From assembly GCF_012584455.1 (NCBI RefSeq), contig NZ_JABAEB010000004.1, positions 246,045 through 310,044 of the forward strand: a stretch of DNA of 64,000 bases, read 5' to 3'. The position numbers were made by a program, and so were the translations under genes. The DNA comes from Shewanella oncorhynchi. GTDB taxonomy: Bacteria; Pseudomonadota; Gammaproteobacteria; Enterobacterales; Shewanellaceae. This document shows, piece after piece, positions 20,580 through 30,093 of the stretch. The notes beneath the pieces were generated by a model. The model had not been told where the DNA came from. It was given only the letters and a program-made list of their open reading frames with translations, and searched no databases. Numbering within the stretch: position 1 is the stretch's first letter; each line of letters starts with the position of its first letter.

Positions 20580-21590
20580 TTAACTCACTTTGTAGTAAGT
20601 ACGATACCAATGAACGACACTCTGAACGCCTTCTCGAACGCTAACTTTAGCTTTATAGCCAGTTGCAATGAACAGGTCCGCCGTATCGGCATAGGTTTTA
20701 TAAACATCACCGGCCTGCATTTCCCTGTAATTTTTAATGGCCTCCCTACCTAACGCCCTTTCAATCTCTTGGATAAAATCCATCAAATTAATCGGGCTTC
20801 CATGGCCGATATTATACACTTTATAAGGGGCAGAGCTGCCAGCGGGCGTGCCAGTTTCAACCTTCCAATGTTCATTACGCCTAGGTATCACATCTGCAAT
20901 ACGCACAACCCCTTCAACAATATCGTCAACATGGGTAAAATCACGCCACATATCACCGTTATTATTAATATCAATTGGTTGACCTTCTAGTATTTTCTTA
21001 GTGAAAATAAAGGGCGCCATATCAGGTCGCCCCCAAGGGCCATACACAGTAAAAAATCGCAAGCCAGTAGTAGGCATATTGTATAAGTGCGAATAACTAT
21101 GTGCCATCAACTCATTAGACTTTTTGGTCGCCGCATATAAGGATACAGGATGATCAACAGAATCAGAGGTTGAAAATGGTGTTTTTTCATTTAGGCCGTA
21201 AACAGAGCTAGATGAAGCATAAATCAAATGCTGTACTTTTGTATGTCGACACCCTTCTAAAATATTAAGATGGCCCACTAAGTTACTATCAGCATAGGCC
21301 ATTGGATTTTCAATTGAATAACGAACACCAGCCTGCGCCGCTAAATGTATAACCCGATCAAAACGTTCATTAATAAATAAACGCGAAACAAGGTCACGGT
21401 CCGCTATATCCAACTTAATGAATGTAAATGAAGTATCACTCACGATAAGTGCTAACCGAGCTAATTTCAGAGAAACATCATAATAGTCATTTAAGTTATC
21501 AATACCAGTAACAGAGTGGCCGCAACTCAGCAACCTTTCACAAACCTTCGCTCCAATAAAACCTGCCGCACCTGTCACTAAATATTTCAT
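20580..21590 (-). CDS. UDP-glucuronate 4-epimerase
   Basis: 336 residues, extended SDR. The NAD loop is GAAGFIGAKVCERLL, and GIDNLNDYYDVSLKLARL is typical of UDP-GlcA 4-epimerases (WbpP/CapI/GlaI type). The catalytic Tyr-Lys pair is YAATKKSNELMAHSYSHLY with SSSSVYGLN before it, and FFTVYGPWGRPDMAP is the substrate loop. It makes UDP-GalA from UDP-GlcA, which the preceding gene (ugd) supplies. It is the last gene of the polysaccharide operon, followed by a terminator. Hence the polymer probably contains GalA or a derivative. Confidence 0.93.
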   Translation of the reverse strand: MKYLVTGAAGFIGAKVCERLLSCGHSVTGIDNLNDYYDVSLKLARLALIVSDTSFTFIKLDIADRDLVSRLFINERFDRVIHLAAQAGVRYSIENPMAYADSNLVGHLNILEGCRHTKVQHLIYASSSSVYGLNEKTPFSTSDSVDHPVSLYAATKKSNELMAHSYSHLYNMPTTGLRFFTVYGPWGRPDMAPFIFTKKILEGQPIDINNNGDMWRDFTHVDDIVEGVVRIADVIPRRNEHWKVETGTPAGSSAPYKVYNIGHGSPINLMDFIQEIERALGREAIKNYREMQAGDVYKTYADTADLFIATGYKAKVSVREGVQSVVHWYRTYYKVS

Positions 21591-21626
21591 TTTTACATCC
21601 TAAATTCAGCACTTAACTCAACAAAA

Positions 21627-22793
21627 TTAATCGCTACCGAATAAATCACGGGTGTAAACTTTGCCAACAACATCCGCAAGCTCTTTAGCCATGCGATTCG
21701 ACACAATAACATCAGCCATAACTTTAAATTCAGCGAGATCTGTCACCACACGGGAGTGGTAAAATTCAGCCTCTTTTAATACAGGTTCATAAACAATGAC
21801 TTCTATGCCCTTAGCCTTTAAGCGCTTCATAATCCCTTGAATACTCGAAGCACGAAAATTATCAGAACCCGACTTCATGATAAGACGATAAATACCCACT
21901 ACTTTAGGATCGCGACTTAAAATGGACTCAGCGATAAAGTCTTTACGCGTCGTATTAGAATCCACAATCGCACCAATAATGCTGTTAGGTACATCGGCAT
22001 AATTAGCCCGTAATTGTTTTGTATCTTTAGGTAAACAATAGCCACCATAACCAAAAGAGGGGTTATTGTAATGGTCACCGATACGCGGATCCAAACACAC
22101 TCCCTCAATAATTTGCTTTGAATTTAAGCCATGAGTCTCTGCATAAGTATCAAGTTCATTAAAATAGGCAACTCGCATAGCAAGGTAGGTATTTGAGAAT
22201 AATTTTACCGCTTCAGCTTCAGTCGAATCGGTAAATAATACCTGAATATCTTTTTTTATCGCTCCTTGCACTAATAAATTAGCAAAGACTTCTGCACGTT
22301 CGCTACGCTCCCCCACAATAATCCGTGATGGATGCAAATTATCATGGAGCGCTTTCCCCTCTCTCAAAAACTCTGGCGAAAAAAAGATATTATCGCAATG
22401 ATACTTTTGTTTAATCTTCACGGTAAAACCCACTGGCACAGTTGATTTTATCACCATTACAGCATTGGGGTTTATCGTCAATACATCCTGAATCACTGAT
22501 TCAACAGAAGATGTATTAAAGTAATTGGTTTTAGGATCGTAATCGGTTGGAGTAGCAATGATTACAAACTCAGCATCTTGATAAGCTAAGACTTTATCCA
22601 ATGTAGCAGTAAAATTTAGTAATTTATTGGCTAAAAAACTACTTATCTCAGTATCTACAATGGGTGATACACCTTTATTAAGTAAAGCTACTTTCTCTTC
22701 AATAATATCAACAGCAATAATTTCATTATGCTGCGCTAACAGCATTGCATTTGATAAACCAACATACCCTGTTCCCGCTATAGCTATTTTCAT
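21627..22793 (-). CDS. ugd: UDP-glucose 6-dehydrogenase
   Basis: 388 residues, close to E. coli Ugd (388 aa). NAD-binding motif [15 protein letters not shown], substrate residues in [20 protein letters not shown], and the catalytic Cys in [18 protein letters not shown] are all intact. It oxidises UDP-glucose twice to UDP-glucuronate, the input for the 4-epimerase encoded 36 bases downstream. The C-terminal part ends in [10 protein letters not shown] as in the E. coli form. Confidence 0.97.
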   Translation of the reverse strand: MKIAIAGTGYVGLSNAMLLAQHNEIIAVDIIEEKVALLNKGVSPIVDTEISSFLANKLLNFTATLDKVLAYQDAEFVIIATPTDYDPKTNYFNTSSVESVIQDVLTINPNAVMVIKSTVPVGFTVKIKQKYHCDNIFFSPEFLREGKALHDNLHPSRIIVGERSERAEVFANLLVQGAIKKDIQVLFTDSTEAEAVKLFSNTYLAMRVAYFNELDTYAETHGLNSKQIIEGVCLDPRIGDHYNNPSFGYGGYCLPKDTKQLRANYADVPNSIIGAIVDSNTTRKDFIAESILSRDPKVVGIYRLIMKSGSDNFRASSIQGIMKRLKAKGIEVIVYEPVLKEAEFYHSRVVTDLAEFKVMADVIVSNRMAKELADVVGKVYTRDLFGSD

Positions 22794-22812
22794 TTAACTT
22801 ATAACCCTGAAA

Positions 22813-23568
22813 TCAAAACCGTTTTGCAACAGCATAAAAAAGGTAAAAAACATAAAAAAAGGAAGCTTTAAAAAATGACAACCCAGCTTCATTCCTAAGA
22901 ATTTCGTAGTGCCACATACTAGCCTTAAACTTATTGGATGAAATACTAGATTCAGAAACTTGATATTTTGCAATAGGAGTCATAACACCGATGGAGTTAG
23001 TTTTAGATAAAATTGAAAGCCACATAGCAAAATCTTCATGCCCAATATTCTTTTGATAAAACTTACCTAAAACATGACAATTATATATACCTGTTAAATT
23101 ACCTATTCTATTAGATTTCAACATCATATTATAAGTAACTAACGAAGGGGATTCAACAACACCAATAATAGTACTATTACGTACTCTATAGTAATAACCA
23201 TGTGAGGCTAAAACATTGCTTGTAGTCATTGCATGTAATTGTAAATCCAGCTTATTGGGCTCCCAGGTATCATCAGCATCAAGGAAAGCAATATATTTAC
23301 CTTTTGCTTCTGCAATAGCAAAATTTCTAGGTTCGGTAGGAGATCCTGAATTATACCCTAGACTAAATACTTTGATCCTCTTATCATTAAAAGATTTAAC
23401 AAATTCTAAAGTACCGTCTGTAGAACCATCATCAACAAATAGTAACTCCCAATTCAAATAACTTTGATTCAAAACAGATCTAATCGAGTCTTCAATAAAG
23501 GATGAACTATTATAACCAGGCATTATGATGGAAACTAAGGGCTCATCTGAAGGTCTGTCAAACAACAT
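22813..23568 (-). CDS. Family 2 glycosyltransferase
   Basis: 251 residues, GT-A fold, inverting GT2. Visible motifs are VSIIMPGYNSSSFIEDSIRS at the N-terminus, VDDGSTDGT (~residues 41-50), and the metal-binding FLDADDTWEPNKLDLQ. It is short, similar to WbeA/LgtF-like enzymes, with a hydrophobic aromatic tail (SFFYVFYLFYAVAKRF) that may anchor it to the inner membrane. It adds one sugar of the repeat unit; donor and linkage are unknown. In the operon, 19 bases before ugd. Visibly AT-rich. Confidence 0.88.
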   Translation of the reverse strand: MLFDRPSDEPLVSIIMPGYNSSSFIEDSIRSVLNQSYLNWELLFVDDGSTDGTLEFVKSFNDKRIKVFSLGYNSGSPTEPRNFAIAEAKGKYIAFLDADDTWEPNKLDLQLHAMTTSNVLASHGYYYRVRNSTIIGVVESPSLVTYNMMLKSNRIGNLTGIYNCHVLGKFYQKNIGHEDFAMWLSILSKTNSIGVMTPIAKYQVSESSISSNKFKASMWHYEILRNEAGLSFFKASFFYVFYLFYAVAKRF

Positions 23569-23583
23569 AAAACCTCGCTTGCA

Positions 23584-24366
23584 CTATTGAGGGTTAAATA
23601 TAAAGATTGAAAACAAGGAGAAAAATAATAACCTAGGGGATAACTTATGGAAGTTTTTTAAGCAGAATGCATAAAAAACTAATGTACCAAACAGGTAACC
23701 ATAAATATATCTAAATGCTATTAACCTAGAGAATAGAGCAGGATAGCTATTCAAGCCAAGACCACTAGAGACATCGGGATGTAGACCAATAGTTAAAGGA
23801 AAATAGATGATTTTGGAACCAAATTTAATCAATTTACTTAAAAACACTGGTTCATCACAACAAAAAAACTTAGTTCCAGCACCGAGATCCTCTGGAAAAG
23901 TTGCTCCAGCACTCCTAACACTAGAAAGTCTCACAGAAACCTCAATAGTCCCGATACTTAATATAGTGCTTAAAGTATGAATAAAAGATACTTTTTTAAA
24001 TTTAGGCAAGACACCAAATGCAGGAGTTGAATAACTCAGAGTTACACCACTAATAGATGGATTAACTTCATAGATTTGGATTAACTGCTCAACAAAATTT
24101 GTGTATACAACATCATCATCACAAAATAAAACAATGTCACCAATTGCATGTGTTAGAGCAAAATTTCTACTTTTAGTAACGCCCTTTTCAAACATTGAAA
24201 AATATCGAACATCATCTCTTTCACTAAAAAAATGTTCAACACTCTCATTTTGAGAGTTAATTTGATGAACAATTAAAATTTTCAATCGAGGATTAGGTTC
24301 CGGAATATTGTCTAACAGTTCAAAAATACGTTCACCACAAGTGGCATAAAGCATCTCTAAAATCAT
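23584..24366 (-). CDS. Family 2-like glycosyltransferase
   Basis: About 260 residues. GT-A type features are present: KGVTKSRNFALTHAIGDIVL followed by FCDDDVVY (the DxD-type metal site) and a later FPEDLGAG/CDEPVFLSKL acidic motif. The N-terminal strand is diverged. ATG 24366, one base after the stop of the preceding GT4 gene, is preferred over a TTG five codons earlier. C-terminal hydrophobic stretch (~200-260) suggests membrane attachment. Donor unknown. Confidence 0.75.
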   Translation of the reverse strand: MILEMLYATCGERIFELLDNIPEPNPRLKILIVHQINSQNESVEHFFSERDDVRYFSMFEKGVTKSRNFALTHAIGDIVLFCDDDVVYTNFVEQLIQIYEVNPSISGVTLSYSTPAFGVLPKFKKVSFIHTLSTILSIGTIEVSVRLSSVRSAGATFPEDLGAGTKFFCCDEPVFLSKLIKFGSKIIYFPLTIGLHPDVSSGLGLNSYPALFSRLIAFRYIYGYLFGTLVFYAFCLKNFHKLSPRLLFFSLFSIFIFNPQ

Positions 24367-24367
24367 A

Positions 24368-25477
24368 TTATTTATTGCCAAGTAAAATTAAATTATCTCT
24401 CAGAGTTGCCCAAGAATAATCAGATTTGAATTTATCAACAATATCAGCATCTGGTAATTTTTTAGAGGCTTCAATTATCTGCAAAGCATAAGAACAAGGG
24501 TCATTCTCAGCGAAAAAAACAAGATCATTATACGCACTAAACACCTCTTTTGTTGCAGTATTGATACCTGAAAGATCTGAGTCAATGGCGATAATGGGAA
24601 GAGACGAAAAAGCCGCCTCTAATAGAACTTGCCCAAACGGCTCATAAGTTGAAGGAAGACAAAAAATATTGACAGAACCGTATAGTTGTTCAGGTTGACT
24701 TGCTTTACCATAAAAATTAATTCGTTCAGATAAACCTAATGCTGAAGCATGTGCCTCTAACAAAACTTTATCGGGTCCTTCACCAGCGAGTAAAAGTTTA
24801 AAATGATTAGGTAGATGCACAAGCGACTCTATAACCAATTTAAAGTTTTTAACATCAACAAGTCTACCAATACCAAAGATAACAATATCAGAATCATTAT
24901 AGCCACATTCCTGCCTAATCTTTTGTCGCTTTGTATCAGCTAATCTATAAAAACGCTGCTCATCTGCACCAGGTTTAAACTTTAGTAAAGGGCATATTTT
25001 ATTAAAACTTCTAACTTGATCATGCATTTCCGAACTAAAAACAACATTATTCTTACAATTTTTGATAACGTGACGTTGGATCCATACATGAATCCAAAAT
25101 TTTAATCTTGAAATAATACCTTTATTTTCTTGTATATTTTGAAACTCATAAATACCAGGAATCACATAAATATAGTCTTTATAAAGAAATGCAATCAGAA
25201 ATGCTAACAAATGATGCCTAACAATAACCACATCGAACTTATATAAATCAAAAATTCGCAACAAAACCCGAAAAACACCTCTATTGGATATCACGTTATT
25301 ATTATTATAATAACTTATTTTTACGTTACTCTTCGTATACTTAGAGTCCAATTCTTTTGTGATTAGATGGCATTCCCAACCAGCTTCAGAAAAAACTTTA
25401 ATTAAACTTCGGATTGAATTTTCAACACCGCCAATAGCAGGTAAAAAGGAAGTGTTCGCAAATAAAACTTTATTCAT
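24368..25477 (-). CDS. Family 4 glycosyltransferase (GT-B)
   Basis: 369 residues with a typical GT4 layout: N-terminal loop LPAIGGVENSIRSLIKVF, middle segment IFGIGRLVDVKNFKLVIES, and the donor-binding E-x7-E motif EPFGQVLLEAAFSSLPIIA. GT4 enzymes are retaining and act at the cytoplasmic face of the inner membrane. One of the three sugar transferases at the 3' end of the operon besides the WecF homologue. The specific sugar cannot be read from the sequence. Confidence 0.92.
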   Translation of the reverse strand: MNKVLFANTSFLPAIGGVENSIRSLIKVFSEAGWECHLITKELDSKYTKSNVKISYYNNNNVISNRGVFRVLLRIFDLYKFDVVIVRHHLLAFLIAFLYKDYIYVIPGIYEFQNIQENKGIISRLKFWIHVWIQRHVIKNCKNNVVFSSEMHDQVRSFNKICPLLKFKPGADEQRFYRLADTKRQKIRQECGYNDSDIVIFGIGRLVDVKNFKLVIESLVHLPNHFKLLLAGEGPDKVLLEAHASALGLSERINFYGKASQPEQLYGSVNIFCLPSTYEPFGQVLLEAAFSSLPIIAIDSDLSGINTATKEVFSAYNDLVFFAENDPCSYALQIIEASKKLPDADIVDKFKSDYSWATLRDNLILLGNK

Positions 25478-25499
25478 AACAGCCTTATAATTTCAATAA

Positions 25500-26780
25500 T
25501 CAATTTTCAGGTGACTTTTTATCATTTATTTTAAAAGTGACAATGAGCAAAGATAGGAGCCAAGCATGATGAGTTGTTACATATTCAGAACGATAAACAG
25601 ATGTAATTAAAAGACTAAAAAAAAGTAATACATTAACCTGTTTAGATAGAGAGTCAAATCTGGAACGATATGAGTAAGAAAAGGCTATCCCCCAAAATAG
25701 TAATAAAATTACTAATCCAATAGCACCAGCATCCCAAAGGTAATCTAAATACAAATTATTTGTGATAGAGAAATCTAACCCTGTATTTAAACCTGTGATT
25801 TCATCAAAAAAAGATAATGATGCGATTCCATTTCCGATTAACAAAACCTTTAGATCGGAAGAAGTCCAGCTATCGATAATAATTTGAATTATTTGACTTC
25901 TGTAGGAAGCCCCTGATGATTCAGTAGTTGACTTTGCATAAATAAATTGAGATAAATTATCAAAAAACTCAGGGAATAAATTAATTGCTATTGTGTAGCT
26001 CAAAATTAAAATCAAAAAAAACTTAAAAAACGTTTTCACTAAAGATATATTAAACTTTAGCGATTGTAAGAAAATAAAAATGACCAATAATATAAAATGG
26101 GCGTAGGCACCACCTGAAAAAGTTAACAACAGTACAACTAATGTTAATACATAAAAGGTATAGGCTTTTAACCCTGAAAAAACTAACCTTGTTAAAATTA
26201 ATGATTCCACTAATATCGGGGCATAAAAGTTAGGTTCTCTCGCAATTGAAGTAATACGGTTTGGAAATAAATTTCTAATTGATTGCGGCACACCATGCAT
26301 ATCAGAACGACTATCAACCATGAATGGCAAATTAAAAACAAAACAAATCTGTTGAATAATTGCAAAAATAAGAAATAGGCAGGTAGAAGCAAATGCTACT
26401 TTAATAAAAATTATATGCTCTTTACTTGAGACCCTTTCAGACCATATTGCAATGCACGTAACGAATAAAATAGTAGAGATAACAGTAAAAAATCGACTTG
26501 TAATCACGTACTTTTGATATTCAGTTCCAACGATATCAAAATTTAAAAAACCGGATATATAACCTATAATCACAACGATTACTATAGGAGTAACAATTAA
26601 AATTGAATAACCTGAGAACTTGGCGCCACGACTCGAAATTAAAGAAAATAAAAAATATAAAAAAATAATGAAAAAACAGACAACCAAATTAATTTTATCT
26701 AAAAAAGTTGTAGAAAATGGTCCTAAAAATGCCAATAAAAAAATAAGAAAATTTCCATTCAGATTCTTAGGGTTAGCCAT
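25500..26780 (-). CDS. wzy: O-antigen/capsule polymerase (Wzy-like)
   Basis: About 426 residues with 10-12 hydrophobic segments and one large periplasmic loop around residues 260-350 (NLFPEFFDNLSQFIYAKSTT ... TGLNTGLDFSITNNLYLDYL), typical of Wzy. The late motif 'NNLYLDYLWDAGAIGLVILL' is like the O-antigen ligase/polymerase domain. Wzy joins undecaprenol-linked repeat units in the periplasm. Sequence is strongly AT-rich and not conserved, as usual for wzy. ATG 26780 is favoured over GTG 26789, which abuts the previous gene. A WaaL ligase is a formal alternative, but position beside wzx supports Wzy. Confidence 0.82.
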   Translation of the reverse strand: MANPKNLNGNFLIFLLAFLGPFSTTFLDKINLVVCFFIIFLYFLFSLISSRGAKFSGYSILIVTPIVIVVIIGYISGFLNFDIVGTEYQKYVITSRFFTVISTILFVTCIAIWSERVSSKEHIIFIKVAFASTCLFLIFAIIQQICFVFNLPFMVDSRSDMHGVPQSIRNLFPNRITSIAREPNFYAPILVESLILTRLVFSGLKAYTFYVLTLVVLLLTFSGGAYAHFILLVIFIFLQSLKFNISLVKTFFKFFLILILSYTIAINLFPEFFDNLSQFIYAKSTTESSGASYRSQIIQIIIDSWTSSDLKVLLIGNGIASLSFFDEITGLNTGLDFSITNNLYLDYLWDAGAIGLVILLLFWGIAFSYSYRSRFDSLSKQVNVLLFFSLLITSVYRSEYVTTHHAWLLSLLIVTFKINDKKSPEN

Positions 26781-26789
26781 TAATTGCAC

Positions 26790-27347
26790 TTAAAACGCCT
26801 CTGGTTCGACTGCCAATAATTTTTTGTATTTCCCAATAAATTCATCAATGTTTTTAATGAATTTTGCAGGATTTCCACCATAAACGCTATTATCTGGAAT
26901 GTTTGATATAACAACACTTCCTGCTGCAACAATAACATTGTTACCAATAATTACACCTGGCAAAATTATGCTACCGTATCCTATAAAAACGTTATCTCCA
27001 ATATAAATTGGTTTTCGATAGCTGCTCCTAGCACCAGGCATCCATGGTTGTGGTTTATTAATTAACTCCGAAATAAATACTGTAGGAGAAGCATCGTGAC
27101 CTAACAATGTACTTCCAGTAATTGTACAATTTTTACCTATAAAAAATTTATCTCCTTTAGCACTGCTTGAAAATACAGTATTATAAACTACCGAGTTATA
27201 ACCAAGTGTCACACCTTTTTTTGACAACTTATATCGTTGATACTTATAATTAACATTTGAAGAATGATTTTTTAAAAAGTCAAACTTGACTAATCGACTA
27301 AAAATTGCTAATAAGAAGCAGTATAATTTTAAAAAAACCAATTTCAT
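26790..27347 (-). CDS. Hexapeptide-repeat O-acetyltransferase
   Basis: 185 residues. After a hydrophobic N-terminus the left-handed beta-helix is clear in the second half: IGDNVFIGYGSIILPGVIIG, NNVIVAAGSVVISNIPDNSV and the closing YGGNPAKFIKNI. It resembles WcaF/WbbJ-type sugar O-acetyltransferases and probably acetylates a residue of the repeat unit. A 208-base stretch (27348-27555) between wzx and this gene has no gene or clear signal I can support. Confidence 0.83.
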   Translation of the reverse strand: MKLVFLKLYCFLLAIFSRLVKFDFLKNHSSNVNYKYQRYKLSKKGVTLGYNSVVYNTVFSSSAKGDKFFIGKNCTITGSTLLGHDASPTVFISELINKPQPWMPGARSSYRKPIYIGDNVFIGYGSIILPGVIIGNNVIVAAGSVVISNIPDNSVYGGNPAKFIKNIDEFIGKYKKLLAVEPEAF

Positions 27348-27555
27348 TTATCACCTCAAATAATCAAAGTTGTTAATACTTAAATTTTAAAACTTACACT
27401 AATAATCGCAGCATATAAGATGTAATTAATATAGCCATATAGGAAACAAGTTTTATTCAATTTTTTACACAGAGAGAAATGCAGTAAATACTAACTAAAA
27501 CCACTCACTTTCTAAAAACCAATTAATGCTGGACCTAAAATTAATAAGTAAAACT

Positions 27556-28986
27556 TCAAAGCGCATTTTTTTTAATATCAATAATTCTCTGAAAAGCTTT
27601 AGAAGAAATTATAATAAGCTCGTTCCTAAAAAAGCAACTACAACAGAATAATAATAGCCCCCAATACAAATATATTAAATTTCCGATATTATTTTGTTGA
27701 AGAGCTCCAATTACAGCACCTGCTACAGCTAAAAAAGTAAAACTGTATAATGCTACTCTCGGTAAAGGTTTCCAAACTCTGATAGAAAACTCAGTTCTAA
27801 GAATCAGAAATACCCAAAACGTGAGTGCAGTGCTACTAGCAGCCCCTGCAGCACCAAACCGAGGGATCAAAAAGAAGTTACAAATAAGATTCACTATTAA
27901 AGCAAGAATACAAGCTAGCATCGAATAAATAGATTTTCGAGCAATGCCTATTCCAACAACAGTGGTTTCAGAGAGTGTATAAAGAAGTGGATAAGCTAGA
28001 CAAGCGACTAAAATCCATTGCACTGCCTTATATTCACTTGGCAAAATAAAAGGTACAATCCAAGAAAATAAACCAGCAAAGCAAAATAGCAAAACAACCA
28101 GTAGTAACACATAGCGATTTACCATAATGACTTTATCGTAGCCTTCATCATTAGTAGCCCATTTATATACAGTCGGTGCCCACACTGTAGAAAATACTGA
28201 TTGAAAAATAGTCGCGGCAGCCGCGAAGCTTACTGATATAGAATATATGCCTAGTTCACTAAATGTGCTCCAACGGCTTAACAGAATCCTATCGACTGAA
28301 GTTACCCCCCAAAATGCAACACCTCCAATAATCAACGGTAAACCAAATTTCAGCATTTGCAGTAACTGTCGTGAATTTATTGTTTCAGATAAACTTAAAC
28401 GCCATTCGTCACGAGTATTCCAAGCAAAAATAAAACAGGCTAATACTATAGCTAAAGTATTAGCTAACAATAAATTACTAAAAGATTTAGTAATATCAAG
28501 TAGCAAGTAGATAAGTATGATAATGAGAACAAATGCTTTAGGTAATAATTGACTCATTGAAAAAGCAAGACCGCGCTCATTCATCCGTAGTACAAGCGAT
28601 AAAAAACGCGACAGAAAACTACATAGCAAAGCAATGCAAAGTAACCAACTGATATAATTTGATTTTATCGAGAAAACTAATTCAGCTAAAAATGGTCCAA
28701 ATAATAAACATACTGTCAGACTAATCAACAACCATATCAAACCAGGCAGTACAGCAGTTTTCAATAGCAATGGCTTATTCGCTGAATCATGGAATTCACG
28801 AACATAGCCTTGATCAAGTCCAAGGGAAAAAAATAACGTCGCAAAGCTTAATACTACCTGTAGCAAAGCCATTTTACCTACATCTTCTTGGCTAAATACC
28901 CAAGCAATAATAGGTAACGAAATAATCCCCAATAATGCGGCACCAACAGGCCCTATGGCAAACTGAAGTATTTTTTTAGGTGTCAT
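27556..28986 (-). CDS. wzx: O-antigen/polysaccharide flippase (Wzx-like)
   Basis: About 476 residues with 12-14 hydrophobic segments across the whole length, MATE/MOP superfamily. Family phrases are 'FSLGLDQGYVREFHDS' in the N-terminal half and 'VTSVDRILLSRWSTFSELGI' near the middle. It flips undecaprenyl-PP-linked repeat units across the inner membrane. ATG 28986 is preferred over GTG 28995. Conserved position between a transferase and the polymerase supports the call. Confidence 0.88.
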   Translation of the reverse strand: MTPKKILQFAIGPVGAALLGIISLPIIAWVFSQEDVGKMALLQVVLSFATLFFSLGLDQGYVREFHDSANKPLLLKTAVLPGLIWLLISLTVCLLFGPFLAELVFSIKSNYISWLLCIALLCSFLSRFLSLVLRMNERGLAFSMSQLLPKAFVLIIILIYLLLDITKSFSNLLLANTLAIVLACFIFAWNTRDEWRLSLSETINSRQLLQMLKFGLPLIIGGVAFWGVTSVDRILLSRWSTFSELGIYSISVSFAAAATIFQSVFSTVWAPTVYKWATNDEGYDKVIMVNRYVLLLVVLLFCFAGLFSWIVPFILPSEYKAVQWILVACLAYPLLYTLSETTVVGIGIARKSIYSMLACILALIVNLICNFFLIPRFGAAGAASSTALTFWVFLILRTEFSIRVWKPLPRVALYSFTFLAVAGAVIGALQQNNIGNLIYLYWGLLLFCCSCFFRNELIIISSKAFQRIIDIKKNAL

Positions 28987-29028
28987 AATGAACACAACTC
29001 TTTCTACCTTTCTTTTTGTAATAAGGTA

Positions 29029-30093
29029 TCATGAAAAAACTTTTTTAAGTTGTTGTACCAGATTTGTCTCACTAAAATATTCACGTACTAATTTATTATT
29101 ACCGATAGCAACCTCGACAGACTGGGGAGTAAGACTTAAATCATCTAGCGTAAATACCTTAATTCCTAATTTAGTAAATAATGCAAATGAGCTAGTATCT
29201 GAACGCATAAAAACAGTTTTACCACGCCCCACTAAATTAATAATATTACCCATTGCCTGTTGGCGATTATGTGCAAAAAAGGCAATAGCTACTGTATCTA
29301 ATATTTTGTTATAATCCGTTAATGGCATAAAATCCATTAATGGATAGAATTTGTCACCGAACATCAAATGACCTAAAAGCTTAATTTTTTCAGCATACTC
29401 TGAGTTGCCATAGGATAATGGACAATAGATTCTATCGATATTATCAAGTTCTAGTTTGACGAGTTCTTCAAAGACATGCTGATGATTATTAGCTGGGTCC
29501 GCAGAGTTCCCTACTAACAAATTAATTTTGCCGTGTTCATTTATCTTAGAAATGATATTATCTGAAGAAAGCAATTCCTCACCACTGTAAACATTACTTT
29601 TGTAGGTTATAGCCTCGTACAATACCCCCTTAGCGCCATACCACTGCTGAGCTTTTTGATAATCACCATCCACATAAGTGATAAAACCGCCCAATCGACT
29701 AATTAACATTCTTCGAAAAAACTCAAATATTCGAAAACGTTTATCTTTAACAGCGAATTGATGGTAATAAAGATCCCACCCCCAAATAGCCCATACACAT
29801 TTTTTATGCAACCAAGGCATTAAACATAATAATATTATGAGTTGTTGCATATATAATCCATGCAATATAATTTTATCATGAGAGTGTAAGGTTAATATGA
29901 GTTTATATAATACATTAAACTTTTTAAAAGTTACAAAGTGAAATGTATTATTGGCTTGCGTGTAAGGGTATTTTTCAATATCCCCAAATGTTAATATTGT
30001 ATGCGGTTGTTCTGAGAAGTGCTGTCGTACAATACCAATAAAGTCAGGGATAAACTTATCCAAACTGGCTATGTGTAAGATTTTTTTATTCAT
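29029..30093 (-). CDS. wecF: WecF-type 4-amino-4,6-dideoxygalactosyl (Fuc4N) transferase, GT56
   Basis: About 354 residues of the GT56 family, which in enterobacterial common antigen synthesis transfers Fuc4NAc from dTDP-Fuc4NAc to lipid II(ECA). Family signatures: ILHGLYMQQL, VWAIWGWDLY, LVGNSADPANNHQHVFEEL, YCPLSYGNSEYAEKI and FFAHNRQQAMGNIINLVGRG. It directly follows a wecE-like gene, whose product makes dTDP-Fuc4N, so donor and enzyme match. Here, however, it sits in a Wzx/Wzy cluster, not an ECA operon, so the acceptor is probably the growing O unit and the donor perhaps a longer N-acyl form. ATG 30093 overlaps wecE by 8 bases. Confidence 0.9.
   Translation of the reverse strand: MNKKILHIASLDKFIPDFIGIVRQHFSEQPHTILTFGDIEKYPYTQANNTFHFVTFKKFNVLYKLILTLHSHDKIILHGLYMQQLIILLCLMPWLHKKCVWAIWGWDLYYHQFAVKDKRFRIFEFFRRMLISRLGGFITYVDGDYQKAQQWYGAKGVLYEAITYKSNVYSGEELLSSDNIISKINEHGKINLLVGNSADPANNHQHVFEELVKLELDNIDRIYCPLSYGNSEYAEKIKLLGHLMFGDKFYPLMDFMPLTDYNKILDTVAIAFFAHNRQQAMGNIINLVGRGKTVFMRSDTSSFALFTKLGIKVFTLDDLSLTPQSVEVAIGNNKLVREYFSETNLVQQLKKVFS

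Noticed and set aside
20411..20644. Open frame of 77 codons downstream of the HutD gene
   Set aside because: It covers the intrinsic terminator and the 3' end of the epimerase gene on the other strand; composition is not gene-like.
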